A stretch of DNA of 53,551 nt from Betaproteobacteria bacterium (GCA_016194935.1 JACQAO010000042.1:1-53551), one strand, 5' to 3'; shown: positions 1 through 12,733, counted from the stretch's first letter. Made by a program: numbers and translations. The notes: a model not told the origin generated them from the sequence alone.

Positions 1-3000
1 CAGCGGCAATGCGGCGGACAACCGCCTGATTGGCAATGACGGCAACAACCTCATGGATGGCGGCAGCGGCGCCGACACAATGGCGGGCGGAGTGGGCAAT
101 GATACTTACCTTGTGAACAGCGCGGACGATGTGGTGATCGAACGCCTCAACGAAGGCACAGACAGCGTCCAATCCAGCATCAGCTACACCCTCACCGACA
201 ACGTCGAGAACCTGACCCTGACCGGCACGGCGCTCGATGGTACAGGCAACGCGCTGAACAACGTCATCACCGGCAACGCCGGTAACAATACGCTGGATGG
301 CGGTGCGGGTGCGGACACCCTGGCGGGCAGCATGGGCGATGACAGCTACCTGGTAGACAGCACTTCGGACATCGTGATCGAACAGGCCAACGCGGGAACG
401 GACAGCGTGTTTGCCACGGCAAGTTTCGTGTTGAGCGACAACCTGGAAAACCTCACCCTCACGGGGTCTGCCGATATCAACGGTGCCGGCAATGCACTGG
501 ACAACCTCATCACCGGCAACGCGGGCAACAATGCCTTGTCGGGCGGCGCGGGCGACGATGTCCTGGATGGCGGCGCGGGCGCGGACACCTTGGCGGGCGG
601 CTTGGGCAACGACAGCTACTTGGTGGACAACAGTGCGGATAGTGTGATTGAACAGGCAGGCGCAGGAACTGATGGTGTGTTTGCCACGGCAAGTTTTACG
701 CTAAGTGACAACCTGGAAAACCTTACCCTGACCGGCGTCGACAACATCGACGGCACCGGCAACGCGCTGGATAACCGCATCGTCGGCAACAGCGGCGCCA
801 ACGTATTGGACGGCGGACTGGGCGCAGACGTTATCAATGGTGGGGCGGGCAACGACACCTTGATCGGCGGCGCTGGCAACGATGCGCTGGATGGAGGTGT
901 CGGGGACGACCTGATGAGCGGCGGGACGGGCAACGACGGCTACTTTGTCGACAGCGCGGGCGATGTGACGACGGAGGCGACAGACGCCGGACACGACACG
1001 GTGTACGCCAGTGTGACGCATACCCTGGCGGGGGCCGTTGAAGACTTGTATCTGGGTGGAGTGAATGCAATCAACGGCACAGGTAACGACCTCGCCAATC
1101 TGATCGTCGGCAACGCCGCCGCCAACGTACTCTCCGGTCTGGGCGGCGACGACAGACTGGATGGCGGCGGAGGCTACGGCAACGACACCCTGATTGGCGG
1201 CACGGGCAACGACAGTTATGTCGTCGACAGCACGGCAGACGCGGTTGTCGAAAACGTCAACGAAGGCATCGACAGCGTCGACAGCTCTGCAACTTTTACG
1301 CTCGCTGCCAATGTGGAAAACCTGCGGCTGATGGGAGATTTTAGGGATCGCGGCTTCGTTCGTGCGCTTGACGGCACCGGCAACGAGCTGGATAACCAGA
1401 TCGTCGGTAATGACGGAAGAAATAATCTCCAGGGCTTGGGCGGCAACGATGTCATCGACGGCCGGGCCGGCGACGACCAGATTGACGGCGGGACTGGAAA
1501 TGATCGTTTATATGGGGGGGATGACGCGATATATCGCGGGATTTCAGAATTTTCCGAGGTTGGGCCAGGCGAGATGCTGGCCTCGAATAACGATATTCTT
1601 TTTGGCGGTGCAGGCGACGACACGATAGACGGCGGATCAGGTAACGATGCCCTGCATGGCGATGATGGAGACGATGTTCTCTACGGCGGAAACGACGGAC
1701 TGATAATTTCCTCAGGCAGATTCCGTTTCCTGTCGAATAACGACTTCCTGGACGGCGGTGCCGGCAAAGATACGCTGGATGGCGGTTCCGGCAATGACAC
1801 ATTGTTGGGTGGCGATGGCGCGGATCATCTTATCGGCGGCGCGGATGGCTTGCTGAATACCTTCAATAACGATTATCTGGACGGCGGTGCGGGCATCGAT
1901 CTAATGGAAGGCGGTACCGGCAGCGACGTGTATCTTGTGGATGGTTATTACCAGAAGGCATCCGGCGGTACCGGTACGGGTGGGGCTGGTTCGGGCGGTG
2001 AAGACGACCACCATGATGGCAAGACTGAAGGGCAGCACGCCGACTCCGGCAGCGGAGACGGAGACCACGAGCAACATGCTTCCTGCGATGACGACCACAC
2101 CGATAGTGGAGGGAGCGACCATAAGGATGATGATGGCGAAGATGATTGCTGCTTCGACGCCACCGTGCCAGGCAGCGTCCGGAATGGCCAGATCGCGGTG
2201 ACCGACCTGGTGGTGGAAAAACCCAATGAAGGTTACGACATTGTCTACGCCTCGATAGACTATACCCTGACGTCCAATACTGAGGAATTGCACTTGACCG
2301 GTGCGGCGATTTACGGCGGCGGCAATGGGCTGGACAATTTCATTTACGGCAACGATGCCAACAACGTGCTGGATGGCGGCAGTGGCTCCGATGTGATGGC
2401 TGGCGGCATGGGCGATGATATTTATGTGGTCGATAACGCCGGGGATGTGATTATCGAGAATGCGGTCGAGGGCAACGATACGGTTTACAGCTCGATCAAT
2501 TATGCGCTGGGCAATACCCTGGAAAACCTCCAGCTCGTCGGCAGCGGCGACCTGAGCGTGACCGGCAATGCGGCGGACAACGTCCTCAAGGGGAATAACG
2601 GCAACAACCTGCTGGATGGCGGCGCCGGTGCGGATATCATGCAAGGCGGTTTCGGCAACGATACATACATGGTCGATAACGCCGGCGATCAGGTGATCGA
2701 GTGCGAAGACGCCGGCATGGATACGGTGATGAGTTCTGTCACTTTCAAACTGGGTCGCAATGTGGAGAACCTGACGCTCACCGGCAGTGCAGCCATTGAC
2801 GGTTACGGCAATGAGGAAGACAACATTTTGGTTGGCAATACCGCCGCAAACTGGCTGGATGGTGGCAAAGGCCGCGACACGCTGTATGGCGGAGCGGGCG
2901 ACGACACCTACGTACTGGGTCAAGGCGATGACGAAGAAAATGGCGAGTTGGTGGTCGAATATGCCGGCGAGGGAGTGGATACGGTTCGCTCGGATATTTC

Positions 3001-3571
3001 CTACACGCTGGGTGCGAATCTAGAAAACCTGGTTTTAACCGGTAAAGGAAAAAACGCCACCGGCAACGAGCTTGCCAATGTGCTCACCGGCAACAGCGCC
3101 AACAACACGCTTAAAGGCAACGCCGGGGACGATACGCTGGATGGTGGCAGCGGTGCGGATAAGCTCATCGGCGGCACCGGAAACGACATCTATCTGCTGG
3201 GTCGTGGTTATGGTGCAGACACGATTCAGGAGAACGATGCCAGCGCAGGCAATACCGACGTGGCGCAGTTTCTTACTGGCATTGCGGTTGATCAACTCTG
3301 GTTCCGCCATGTCAACAAAGACCTTGAAGTCAGCGTTATCGGTGGTAATGGCGGCAGCAGCGACAAGTTCATCCTGCAAGACTGGTACAAAGGCTCGGCT
3401 TATCATGTGGAGCAGTTCAAGACTGCGGATAACCGGCTGCTGCTCGACACTCAAGTTGAGAATCTGGTGCAGGCGATGGCGGCATTTGCTCCGCCAGCAG
3501 CGGGGCAAAGCACGCTGCCGCAAAACTATCGGGATGCGCTGGCGCCGGTGATTGCGGCCAATTGGCATTGA
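1..3571 (+). CDS. RTX-repeat (hemolysin-type calcium-binding) secreted protein, 5' end outside window
   Basis: The reading frame is open from base 2, so the gene starts upstream of the window; the visible part is about 1,189 residues. It consists of long repeat units that combine a segment around VENLTLTG, a GNALDN segment and RTX nonapeptides of the GGxGxDxL type, for example GGAGADTLAGG. Such repeats bind calcium and fold after secretion. The last 110 residues (around QLWFRHVNKDLEV and FILQDWYKGS) resemble the hemolysin-type calcium-binding related domain, and the end probably carries the uncleaved C-terminal secretion signal. The stop lies 36 bases before a type I secretion ATPase, so the protein is the likely cargo of the next two genes. 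An Asp/His-rich insert around 1963-2165 interrupts the repeat pattern. The biological role (adhesin, S-layer or enzyme) cannot be told because the N-terminus is missing. Confidence 0.9.
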   Translation, partial: SGNAADNRLIGNDGNNLMDGGSGADTMAGGVGNDTYLVNSADDVVIERLNEGTDSVQSSISYTLTDNVENLTLTGTALDGTGNALNNVITGNAGNNTLDGGAGADTLAGSMGDDSYLVDSTSDIVIEQANAGTDSVFATASFVLSDNLENLTLTGSADINGAGNALDNLITGNAGNNALSGGAGDDVLDGGAGADTLAGGLGNDSYLVDNSADSVIEQAGAGTDGVFATASFTLSDNLENLTLTGVDNIDGTGNALDNRIVGNSGANVLDGGLGADVINGGAGNDTLIGGAGNDALDGGVGDDLMSGGTGNDGYFVDSAGDVTTEATDAGHDTVYASVTHTLAGAVEDLYLGGVNAINGTGNDLANLIVGNAAANVLSGLGGDDRLDGGGGYGNDTLIGGTGNDSYVVDSTADAVVENVNEGIDSVDSSATFTLAANVENLRLMGDFRDRGFVRALDGTGNELDNQIVGNDGRNNLQGLGGNDVIDGRAGDDQIDGGTGNDRLYGGDDAIYRGISEFSEVGPGEMLASNNDILFGGAGDDTIDGGSGNDALHGDDGDDVLYGGNDGLIISSGRFRFLSNNDFLDGGAGKDTLDGGSGNDTLLGGDGADHLIGGADGLLNTFNNDYLDGGAGIDLMEGGTGSDVYLVDGYYQKASGGTGTGGAGSGGEDDHHDGKTEGQHADSGSGDGDHEQHASCDDDHTDSGGSDHKDDDGEDDCCFDATVPGSVRNGQIAVTDLVVEKPNEGYDIVYASIDYTLTSNTEELHLTGAAIYGGGNGLDNFIYGNDANNVLDGGSGSDVMAGGMGDDIYVVDNAGDVIIENAVEGNDTVYSSINYALGNTLENLQLVGSGDLSVTGNAADNVLKGNNGNNLLDGGAGADIMQGGFGNDTYMVDNAGDQVIECEDAGMDTVMSSVTFKLGRNVENLTLTGSAAIDGYGNEEDNILVGNTAANWLDGGKGRDTLYGGAGDDTYVLGQGDDEENGELVVEYAGEGVDTVRSDISYTLGANLENLVLTGKGKNATGNELANVLTGNSANNTLKGNAGDDTLDGGSGADKLIGGTGNDIYLLGRGYGADTIQENDASAGNTDVAQFLTGIAVDQLWFRHVNKDLEVSVIGGNGGSSDKFILQDWYKGSAYHVEQFKTADNRLLLDTQVENLVQAMAAFAPPAAGQSTLPQNYRDALAPVIAANWH
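160..780 (+). repeat. Tandem long repeats inside the RTX gene
   Basis: Near-identical DNA recurs every 240-270 bases: the motif GTGTTTGCCACGGCAAG is at about 407 and 677, and the GACAAC motif before the VENLTLTG/LENLTLTG coding segment is at 197, 437 and 707. The spacing corresponds to 80-90 residues per unit, so the gene has grown by in-frame tandem duplication, with more diverged copies further downstream. Confidence 0.8.
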
Positions 3572-3607
3572 TACGGCATTGGTACCCTCGCCGAGTAGTC
3601 GACAGGG

Positions 3608-5758
<2,151 letters not shown>

Positions 5759-5786
5759 TGGTCTTGGATAACGCGCGATATTTTCC

Positions 5787-7214
5787 ATGAAATTACAATG
5801 GCAAGCCGCACAATACCTGCTCAGCCGCTATGCTGCAATTCTGCGACACGTCTGGAGCGAGCGTAAAAGCTTCGACGCACCGCCGCGCCTGGCTCATGAG
5901 GCGCAGTTTCTTCCAGCCGCTCTTGAACTACAGGAAACTCCGGTATCGCCTGCACCTCGAATTGCGATGTGGTTACTGATGTCATTTGCCCTGATCGCGT
6001 TGTTATGGGCGGTATTCGGACACGTCGACCTGGTCGCCACCGCGCAAGGCAAGATCGTACCCAACGAAGGTACCAAAGTAATCCAGCCGATGGAGATCGC
6101 CACCGTTCATGCAATTTTGGTGAGCGATGGGCAGCATGTCAAAGCCGGCGATGTACTGATAGAACTGGATGCCACCAGCACCACCGCCGACAGCAACCGT
6201 TTGGCGGACGAATTCATTACTGCAAAATTGCAGGCAGCAAGGGCGGAAGCATTACTCACAGCGATGTCCTCTCCCACCGGCAAACTGCCCGTCATCAAAC
6301 CGCTGGTGCAAGTCAGCAAAGAAAGGCTGGCGCGGGAGCAACGGGTGCTGGCGGGACAATACGCCGAATTCCAGGCACAGAGCGAAAGAGTGGAGGCTGA
6401 AATCGCCAAGCGCGAAGCGGAGCTGCGTTCCACCCAGGAGATCGTGCGTAAACTTGAACAGACTGTTCCCATCGTGCGCCAGCGGGCGCAGGACTATACG
6501 GATTTGCTGGAAAAAAACTTCATTTCCAGGCATGGTTATCTGGAAAAAGAACAAGCACGCATCGAGATGGAGGCAGACCTGGCAACCCAGAGAAGCCGCT
6601 TGAAGGAACTGGATGCGGCCTTGCGCGAAGGGCGCAACCAGAAGACGGCGCTGGTCGCCCAGACGCGGCGGCAGGCGCTGGACAGCCTGAATGAAGCCAG
6701 CCAAAAAGCCGCCAGTTTCGACCAGGAGATCATCAAGGCACACACCCGAGGCATGCTGATGACGCTGACCGCGCCGGTGGACGGCACGGTGCAACAGTTG
6801 GCGGTACACACCATCGGCGGCGTAGTCACTCCGGCACAGCCGCTGCTGATGATTGTGCCGCGGGATCATCCTCTGGAGATCGAGGCTTTCATCGAAAATA
6901 AGGACATCGGCTTTGTTAATGTTGGGCAGGTGGCCGAGGTCAAGATCGAGACTTTTCCGTTTACCAAATATGGCACCATCCCCGCCCACGTTACCCACGT
7001 TTCGCATGATGCTATCAACGACGAGAAGCGCGGCCTCGTCTACTCGGCGCGGATCAAGCTCGAGCGGGCGACGATACAAGTGGATGGCAAGACTGTGAGC
7101 CTCTCGCCCGGCATGGCGGCCAGCGTCGAAATCAAAACCGGCACACGGCAGGTGATCGAGTATTTCCTGAGTCCGTTGTTACAATACCAGAATGAAAGTC
7201 TGAGAGAGCGATGA
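5787..7214 (+). CDS. HlyD-family type I secretion periplasmic adaptor
   Basis: This 475-residue protein has a short cytoplasmic N-terminus, one membrane helix at about 59-80 (MWLLMSFALIALLWAVFG), and a lipoyl half-domain starting VDLVATAQGKIVPNEG. A long alpha-helical hairpin runs from about residue 130 to 310 and is rich in Glu, Gln and Arg. The second half-lipoyl segment (LTAPVDGTVQQLAVHTIGG) and a beta-barrel complete the usual adaptor architecture. It would bridge the inner-membrane ATPase and an outer-membrane TolC-type channel. It lies 28 bases after the ATPase gene, so the cargo-ATPase-adaptor genes form one operon. The gene converges on mfd with only 16 bases between the stop codons. 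Confidence 0.93.
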   Translation: MKLQWQAAQYLLSRYAAILRHVWSERKSFDAPPRLAHEAQFLPAALELQETPVSPAPRIAMWLLMSFALIALLWAVFGHVDLVATAQGKIVPNEGTKVIQPMEIATVHAILVSDGQHVKAGDVLIELDATSTTADSNRLADEFITAKLQAARAEALLTAMSSPTGKLPVIKPLVQVSKERLAREQRVLAGQYAEFQAQSERVEAEIAKREAELRSTQEIVRKLEQTVPIVRQRAQDYTDLLEKNFISRHGYLEKEQARIEMEADLATQRSRLKELDAALREGRNQKTALVAQTRRQALDSLNEASQKAASFDQEIIKAHTRGMLMTLTAPVDGTVQQLAVHTIGGVVTPAQPLLMIVPRDHPLEIEAFIENKDIGFVNVGQVAEVKIETFPFTKYGTIPAHVTHVSHDAINDEKRGLVYSARIKLERATIQVDGKTVSLSPGMAASVEIKTGTRQVIEYFLSPLLQYQNESLRER

Positions 7215-7230
7215 CCACAGGTACAGGGTC

Positions 7231-10200
7231 TTAGCCGGTTTCCGAATTCAGCCTGCGCAACAGATCGCGTACCGCCGCCACTCTTTCCATGAGGTTCGCG
7301 GTTTCCTTCTTCCACACCAGCTTCTCCGGGCCGGCAAATTTGAGGTTGCGGTCTTGCTGGATCAGTTCGATGATGCGTAGCGGATCGACCGGAGGATTGG
7401 GGATAAATTGCAATTGTATCGTCTGCGGTGCGGCGTCGATCTTGATGATGCCGTGCGGTCGCGCGGCGATGCGCAGGCGGTGGGTTTCCAGCAGTGCTTG
7501 CGCCTGCGGCGGCAGTTCGCCGTAGCGATCGATCAGTTCCTCTTGCAGCTCCTGCATTTCATCGGCGTTTTCGGCGTTGGCCAGGCGCTTGTACAGCGTC
7601 AAGCGTTCGTGCACGTCGGGAGCATAGAGGTCTGGCAGCAGGGCCGGGGTGTGCAGGTCGATGGCGGAGACGATGCCGAAGGGCTGGCTCAGGTCAGGCT
7701 CCTTGCCATCCTTGAGTGACTTGACGGCGGCATTGAGCATGGAGGTATACAGGGCGAAGCCGATCTGATGGATTTCGCCGCTCTGGTTTTCGCCCAGCAC
7801 TTCGCCTGCGCCACGAATTTCCAGGTCGTGCATGGCAAGAAAGAAACCCGAGCCGAGCTCCTCCATCATCTGGATCGCCTCCAGCCGCTTCTGCGCTTGC
7901 GCCGTGGGCTTGGCGTCCTCGTGCGTCAGCAGGTAGGCATAGGCCTGGTGGTGCGAACGGCCGACCCGGCCGCGCAACTGGTGCAACTGCGCCAGACCGA
8001 ATTTATCGGCGCGGTTCATGATGATGGTATTGGCGTGAGGATTGTCGATGCCGGTCTCGATGATGGTGGTGCATAGCAGCAGGTTGTGTTTCTGCTGGGT
8101 GAACTCACGCATGACGCGCTCCAGTTCGCGTTCCGGCAACTGGCCGTGGCCGACTACGATGCGCGCTTCTGGCAGCAGTTTTTCCAGCCGCTCGCGCATG
8201 TTGGCGATGGTATCGACTTCGTTGTGCAGGAAATACACCTGGCCGCCGCGTTTGAATTCGCGCAACACAGCTTCGCGCACCAGGCCAGACGACCAGCGCG
8301 CGACAAAGGTTTTGATCGCCAGCCGCTTCTGCGGCGCGGTGGCGATCACCGAAAAATCGCGCAGCCCTTCCAGCGACAAGCCCAGCGTGCGCGGGATCGG
8401 CGTGGCGGTCAGGGTCAGTACGTCGACTTCGGCGCGCAGTGCCTTCAGTCCTTCTTTCTGCCGCACTCCAAAGCGGTGTTCTTCGTCGATGATGACCAGG
8501 CCAAGCCGCGAGAATTGCACGTCTTTCTGCAACAGCCGATGGGTGCCGATGAGGATGTCGATTTTGCCGGCAGCAAGATCGGCGATGGCCTGTTGCTGCT
8601 CCTGCTCGCTTCTGAAGCGGGAGATTTCCGCCACCTTCACCGGCCAGTCGGCATAGCGATCGTCGAAGGTATGGTAGTGCTGCTCAGCCAGCAGCGTGGT
8701 GGGACACAGCACCGCCACCTGCTTGCCGCCGGCCACGGCGACAAAGGCCGCGCGCAGGGCCACCTCGGTCTTGCCGAAGCCGACATCGCCGCACACCAGA
8801 CGATCCATCGGCTTGCCGGATTTCATGTCCTCCACCACGGCGTTGATGGCGGCCAGTTGATCGGGCGTTTCTTCGAAGCCGAAGCCGTCGGCGAAGGCTT
8901 CCAGGTCATGCTGTTTGAAGTCGAACTTGTGGCCCTGGCGAGAGGCGCGCTGGGCGTACAGGTGCAGCAATTCTGCGGCGGTGTCGCGCACTTGTTGTGC
9001 GGCTTTCTTCCGGGCTTTCTCCCACTGGCCGCTGCCGAGCCGGTGAAGCGTGACGGCCTCCGGATCGGCGCCGCTGTAACGGCTGATCAGATGCAACTGC
9101 GCCACCGGTACATACAGCGTATCGCCGCCGGCGTATTCGAGATGCAGAAATTCCGTTTCACCTTCGCCCAGATCGAGGCGAACGAGACCGACATAGCGGC
9201 CAATGCCGTGTTGTTCGTGCACCACCGGGTCGCCGATCTTCAGCTCGGAGAGATCGCGCAGCCAGCCTTCCAGATTGCTGCGGCGGGCATCGGAGCGTTT
9301 ACCGCGCGGACGTGCCGTGGCGGCATACAGATCGTTTTCGGTGATGATGACGAGGCCAGCTTGCGGCAGCAGGAAGCCGCCGGAGAGAGGTGCAACGCCG
9401 AGCATGAAACGCTCGCCGCAACCGATGAAGGCCGCGAAATCCGCGCAAGGGGCGGCTTGCAGGGCGTGCTCGGCCAGATACTGGGAAATCGTCTCGCGCC
9501 TGCCAGGCGATTCGGCGAGCAGCAGCGTGCGCCCGGAAAAATTCTCCAGGTGACTGCGCAGCAGCGTCAGCGGATCCTCTGCGCGACGGTCAACCGCTAC
9601 CTGCGGCGGGGCCAGCGCAGCAGCCGTCGACCCTGCATGACCCGGCGCCGGCAGCACCAGACGGGGAAAGGCGCCGGCGGCAATGAAAAATTGTTCTTCG
9701 GAAAGAAACAACTCCTGCGGCGGCAACAGCGGGCGCGAACGCTCGCCGCTCATCATCCGGTAGCGCTCATTGGTGTCGCGCCAGAACTCGGCGATGGCGC
9801 CCGGCACGTCGTGGTGTTGCAGCAGCACGACATCTTTCGGCAGGTAATCGAACAAGGTGGCGGTGGCATCGAAGAACAGCGGCAGGTAATACTCGATGCC
9901 GGCGGGCGCAATGCCATGCGAGACATCCTTGTAGAGCGCCACGCGCGAGGCGTCGCCCTCGAAGGCTTCGCGGAAGCGCAGGCGAAAATGCGTGCGGCCC
10001 GCTTCATCGAGCGGAAACTCACGCGCCGGCAGGGTGCGGAGTTCCGGTACCGGGTAGAGGGAACGCTGGCTGTCGGTATCGAAGGTGTGGATGCTCTCGA
10101 TCTCCTCGCCGAACAGGTCGATGCGAAAAGGCAGCGCCGCGCCCATCGGGAACAGGTCGATGAGGCCGCCGCGCACGCTGAATTCGCCCGGCGCGACCAC

Positions 10201-10701
10201 TTGGGTGACATGCTGGTAACCGCCCAGCATCAACTGGGCGCGCAGCTTGTCCACCGCCAGGCGCTCGCCTTTCTTCAGAAAGAAAGTGTGGGCCGCCAGG
10301 TAGGCGGGCGGCGCCAGCCGCGTCAGCGCCGTCGTCGCCGCCGCCAGCAGCACATCGCAGGCGCCCAGAGAGACCGCATAGAGCGTCGCCAGGCGTTCCG
10401 AAATCAAGTCCTGGTGCGGCGAGAAATTATCGTAAGGTAGCGTCTCCCAGTCCGGCAGCAGATGCACGCGCAGCTTCGGCGCGAACCACGCGATTTCTTC
10501 CAGCAGACGTTGCGCTGCCAGCGGGCTGGCGGTCAGCACTGTCAACAGACGAACCGGGGTAGAGCTTTGTGCTGACTGCGCCAGTTGCGAAATTGCCAGC
10601 GCATCAGCGGAACCGGCCAGCACCGGCAGATCAAGGCGTGCGCCGGGTTTGGGGAAAGCGGGGGCAATTCCTGGCAGGAGTGGTGAAACGTCGGAGGTCA
10701 C
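7231..10701 (-). CDS. mfd: Transcription-repair coupling factor Mfd
   Basis: The 1,156-residue length matches Mfd (E. coli 1,148). Mfd is a cytoplasmic DNA translocase that pushes stalled RNA polymerase off damaged templates and recruits UvrA. The N-terminal UvrB-like modules are visible (LLPDWETLPYDNFSPHQD near residue 80). The RNA-polymerase interaction domain follows at about 490-560 (GDPVVHEQHGIGRYVGL). The RecG-like motor has Walker A GDVGFGKTEVA, the DEEHRFGV box, TATPIPRTL and motif VI QLRGRVGRS. The C-terminal TRCF domain is present (LYKRLANAENADEMQELQ). The ATG at 10701 begins MTSDVSPLLPG. The gene is a single transcription unit converging on the secretion operon; its start lies about 140 bases from the distal end of the CRISPR array. 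Confidence 0.98.
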   Translation of the reverse strand: MTSDVSPLLPGIAPAFPKPGARLDLPVLAGSADALAISQLAQSAQSSTPVRLLTVLTASPLAAQRLLEEIAWFAPKLRVHLLPDWETLPYDNFSPHQDLISERLATLYAVSLGACDVLLAAATTALTRLAPPAYLAAHTFFLKKGERLAVDKLRAQLMLGGYQHVTQVVAPGEFSVRGGLIDLFPMGAALPFRIDLFGEEIESIHTFDTDSQRSLYPVPELRTLPAREFPLDEAGRTHFRLRFREAFEGDASRVALYKDVSHGIAPAGIEYYLPLFFDATATLFDYLPKDVVLLQHHDVPGAIAEFWRDTNERYRMMSGERSRPLLPPQELFLSEEQFFIAAGAFPRLVLPAPGHAGSTAAALAPPQVAVDRRAEDPLTLLRSHLENFSGRTLLLAESPGRRETISQYLAEHALQAAPCADFAAFIGCGERFMLGVAPLSGGFLLPQAGLVIITENDLYAATARPRGKRSDARRSNLEGWLRDLSELKIGDPVVHEQHGIGRYVGLVRLDLGEGETEFLHLEYAGGDTLYVPVAQLHLISRYSGADPEAVTLHRLGSGQWEKARKKAAQQVRDTAAELLHLYAQRASRQGHKFDFKQHDLEAFADGFGFEETPDQLAAINAVVEDMKSGKPMDRLVCGDVGFGKTEVALRAAFVAVAGGKQVAVLCPTTLLAEQHYHTFDDRYADWPVKVAEISRFRSEQEQQQAIADLAAGKIDILIGTHRLLQKDVQFSRLGLVIIDEEHRFGVRQKEGLKALRAEVDVLTLTATPIPRTLGLSLEGLRDFSVIATAPQKRLAIKTFVARWSSGLVREAVLREFKRGGQVYFLHNEVDTIANMRERLEKLLPEARIVVGHGQLPERELERVMREFTQQKHNLLLCTTIIETGIDNPHANTIIMNRADKFGLAQLHQLRGRVGRSHHQAYAYLLTHEDAKPTAQAQKRLEAIQMMEELGSGFFLAMHDLEIRGAGEVLGENQSGEIHQIGFALYTSMLNAAVKSLKDGKEPDLSQPFGIVSAIDLHTPALLPDLYAPDVHERLTLYKRLANAENADEMQELQEELIDRYGELPPQAQALLETHRLRIAARPHGIIKIDAAPQTIQLQFIPNPPVDPLRIIELIQQDRNLKFAGPEKLVWKKETANLMERVAAVRDLLRRLNSETG

Positions 10702-10839
10702 AAACGAAGGAGAAGAACTGCGTGGAACGGTAAATTATACGTGATTGGCCATGCGGTCGGACTCCGCAATAGCACCGAAATCAACTGGCAACAGGCGTTT
10801 CCGGTGTGTGCTGTGGCAATCTTATAAAGTCAAACAATG

Positions 10840-12733
10840 GCCTCAATCCTCGCCCCTCATCGCTGAGGGGCGCAGCGCTTGCAGGAAAGCGCTGACTGCG
10901 GCAGCGAAAGGTTTCAATCCTCGCCCCTCATCGCTGAGGGGCGCAGCTCGTTGTCGGCGGCGGCGGAAACATCTTCCGAAGCGGTTTCAATCCTCGCCCC
11001 TCATCGCTGAGGGGCGCAGCGGAAACTGACAACGAGATGAATAAACGCGAGGCGGTTTCAATCCTCGCCCCTCATCGCTGAGGGGCGCAGCCACGGCATA
11101 CAACATGGCGAGAGAAAGTATGCGCGTGTTTCAATCCTCGCCCCTCATCGCTGAGGGGCGCAGCCAACAAAAACATGGTCGAATTGCCCCGGAACACTAG
11201 TTTCAATCCTCGCCCCTCATCGCTGAGGGGCGCAGCGAGGGAATCGACGCGCGGTATGTATTCACCTACCGGTTTCAATCCTCGCCCCTCATCGCTGAGG
11301 GGCGCAGCGAGTTGTTTGTTGCTATCTCTGGCTTCGTCTACAGCGTTTCAATCCTCGCCCCTCATCGCTGAGGGGCGCAGCCGAGACGCCGCACCAATGC
11401 TGACAGTCGACAAACGTTTCAATCCTCGCCCCTCATCGCTGAGGGGCGCAGCACATCCTGCTCGGCGGCAAAACGATCTCCGCACAGTTTCAATCCTCGC
11501 CCCTCATCGCTGAGGGGCGCAGCGGTGTGACTGGCCTGGATAGTTGTTGCTGGAAGAAGTTTCAATCCTCGCCCCTCATCGCTGAGGGGCGCAGCAAGGA
11601 CGCGATCACCGGCAAGTACGACGCCGAAATGTTTCAATCCTCGCCCCTCATCGCTGAGGGGCGCAGCCTGATCCATATGCCTTCGTCGACGACATGAACG
11701 TGTTTCAATCCTCGCCCCTCATCGCTGAGGGGCGCAGCGACCGAAGGCTACGGCGTGCCGTTCCCCTTCGAGGTTTCAATCCTCGCCCCTCATCGCTGAG
11801 GGGCGCAGCGCGAGTCAGTTGCGATTAATGCTTGTCAGTCTTGTTTCAATCCTCGCCCCTCATCGCTGAGGGGCGCAGCTTTGGAGCTTCACCTTGTTTT
11901 CCGGTATCTCACGTTTCAATCCTCGCCCCTCATCGCTGAGGGGCGCAGCGCCACAAGTTGAGAATCTTACGACGCACCTTTGTGTTTCAATCCTCGCCCC
12001 TCATCGCTGAGGGGCGCAGCAACGGTTGCACAAGTTCGATGGTTGGAGTGAATGTGTTTCAATCCTCGCCCCTCATCGCTGAGGGGCGCAGCAGCATCGC
12101 CACAAGATCATCGGTCAATTTATCGTAGTTTCAATCCTCGCCCCTCATCGCTGAGGGGCGCAGCCCGGGGGTCACACTTCGATGTCTCATTGCACGGTGT
12201 TTCAATCCTCGCCCCTCATCGCTGAGGGGCGCAGCCAGATACCAAAGACACCGCGGCGAAAAAATCGGCGTTTCAATCCTCGCCCCTCATCGCTGAGGGG
12301 CGCAGCCCGGCGCGGCGAAGACCCGGACAAGGTGCTGAAAGTTTCAATCCTCGCCCCTCATCGCTGAGGGGCGCAGCGCCGAGGACTGGATCGAATTCAC
12401 CCTGGGCGCGGAGTTTCAATCCTCGCCCCTCATCGCTGAGGGGCGCAGCGCGCTGTTGCGATGCGCCTTCCAGTCAAGATCGACGTTTCAATCCTCGCCC
12501 CTCATCGCTGAGGGGCGCAGCAGGACTCATCAATGTGCAGCGCCAGTACGTAGAGGTTTCAATCCTCGCCCCTCATCGCTGAGGGGCGCAGCGTCCAGGG
12601 TGGCGGCGAATGCCTGGAAGTCCTTGTTTCAATCCTCGCCCCTCATCGCTGAGGGGCGCAGCTCCTGCGTCCATGTCGCGCCGTCATCGACAGAGTGTTT
12701 CAATCCTCGCCCCTCATCGCTGAGGGGCGCAGC
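10840..12733 (-). CRISPR. CRISPR array, 27 repeats of 37 bp and 26 spacers
   Basis: Read on the minus strand, each repeat is GCTG, then a 9-bp stem CGCCCCTCA / TGAGGGGCG closed by the tetraloop GCGA, then the 11-nt tail AGGATTGAAAC. Repeats start at plus-strand positions 10840, 10911, 10984, 11055 and so on, to 12697. Spacers are 33-36 nt. The tail ending in ATTGAAAC and the 11-nt 3' flank fit the crRNA handle made by Cas5 in type I-C systems. The repeat at 10840-10876 has two changes in the tail (GGATTGAGGC), marking it as the old, trailer end. New spacers would therefore enter at the 12733 side, next to the leader and cas2. Array and cas genes run in the same direction. No spacer source could be identified by eye. 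Confidence 0.98.

Noticed and set aside
8086..10440. A 784-codon open frame on the plus strand
   Set aside because: It lies entirely antisense to mfd, has low-complexity Arg/Gln/Ala composition and no domain; it is a by-product of high GC.
10702..10839. Possible second leader or small RNA at the trailer side of the array
   Set aside because: No hairpin, promoter or conserved element is evident, and the degenerate repeat marks this as the trailer.
10911..12700. Several open frames reading SSPLIAEGRS or AAPLSDEGRG repeatedly
   Set aside because: They are translations of the CRISPR repeats and spacers, not genes.
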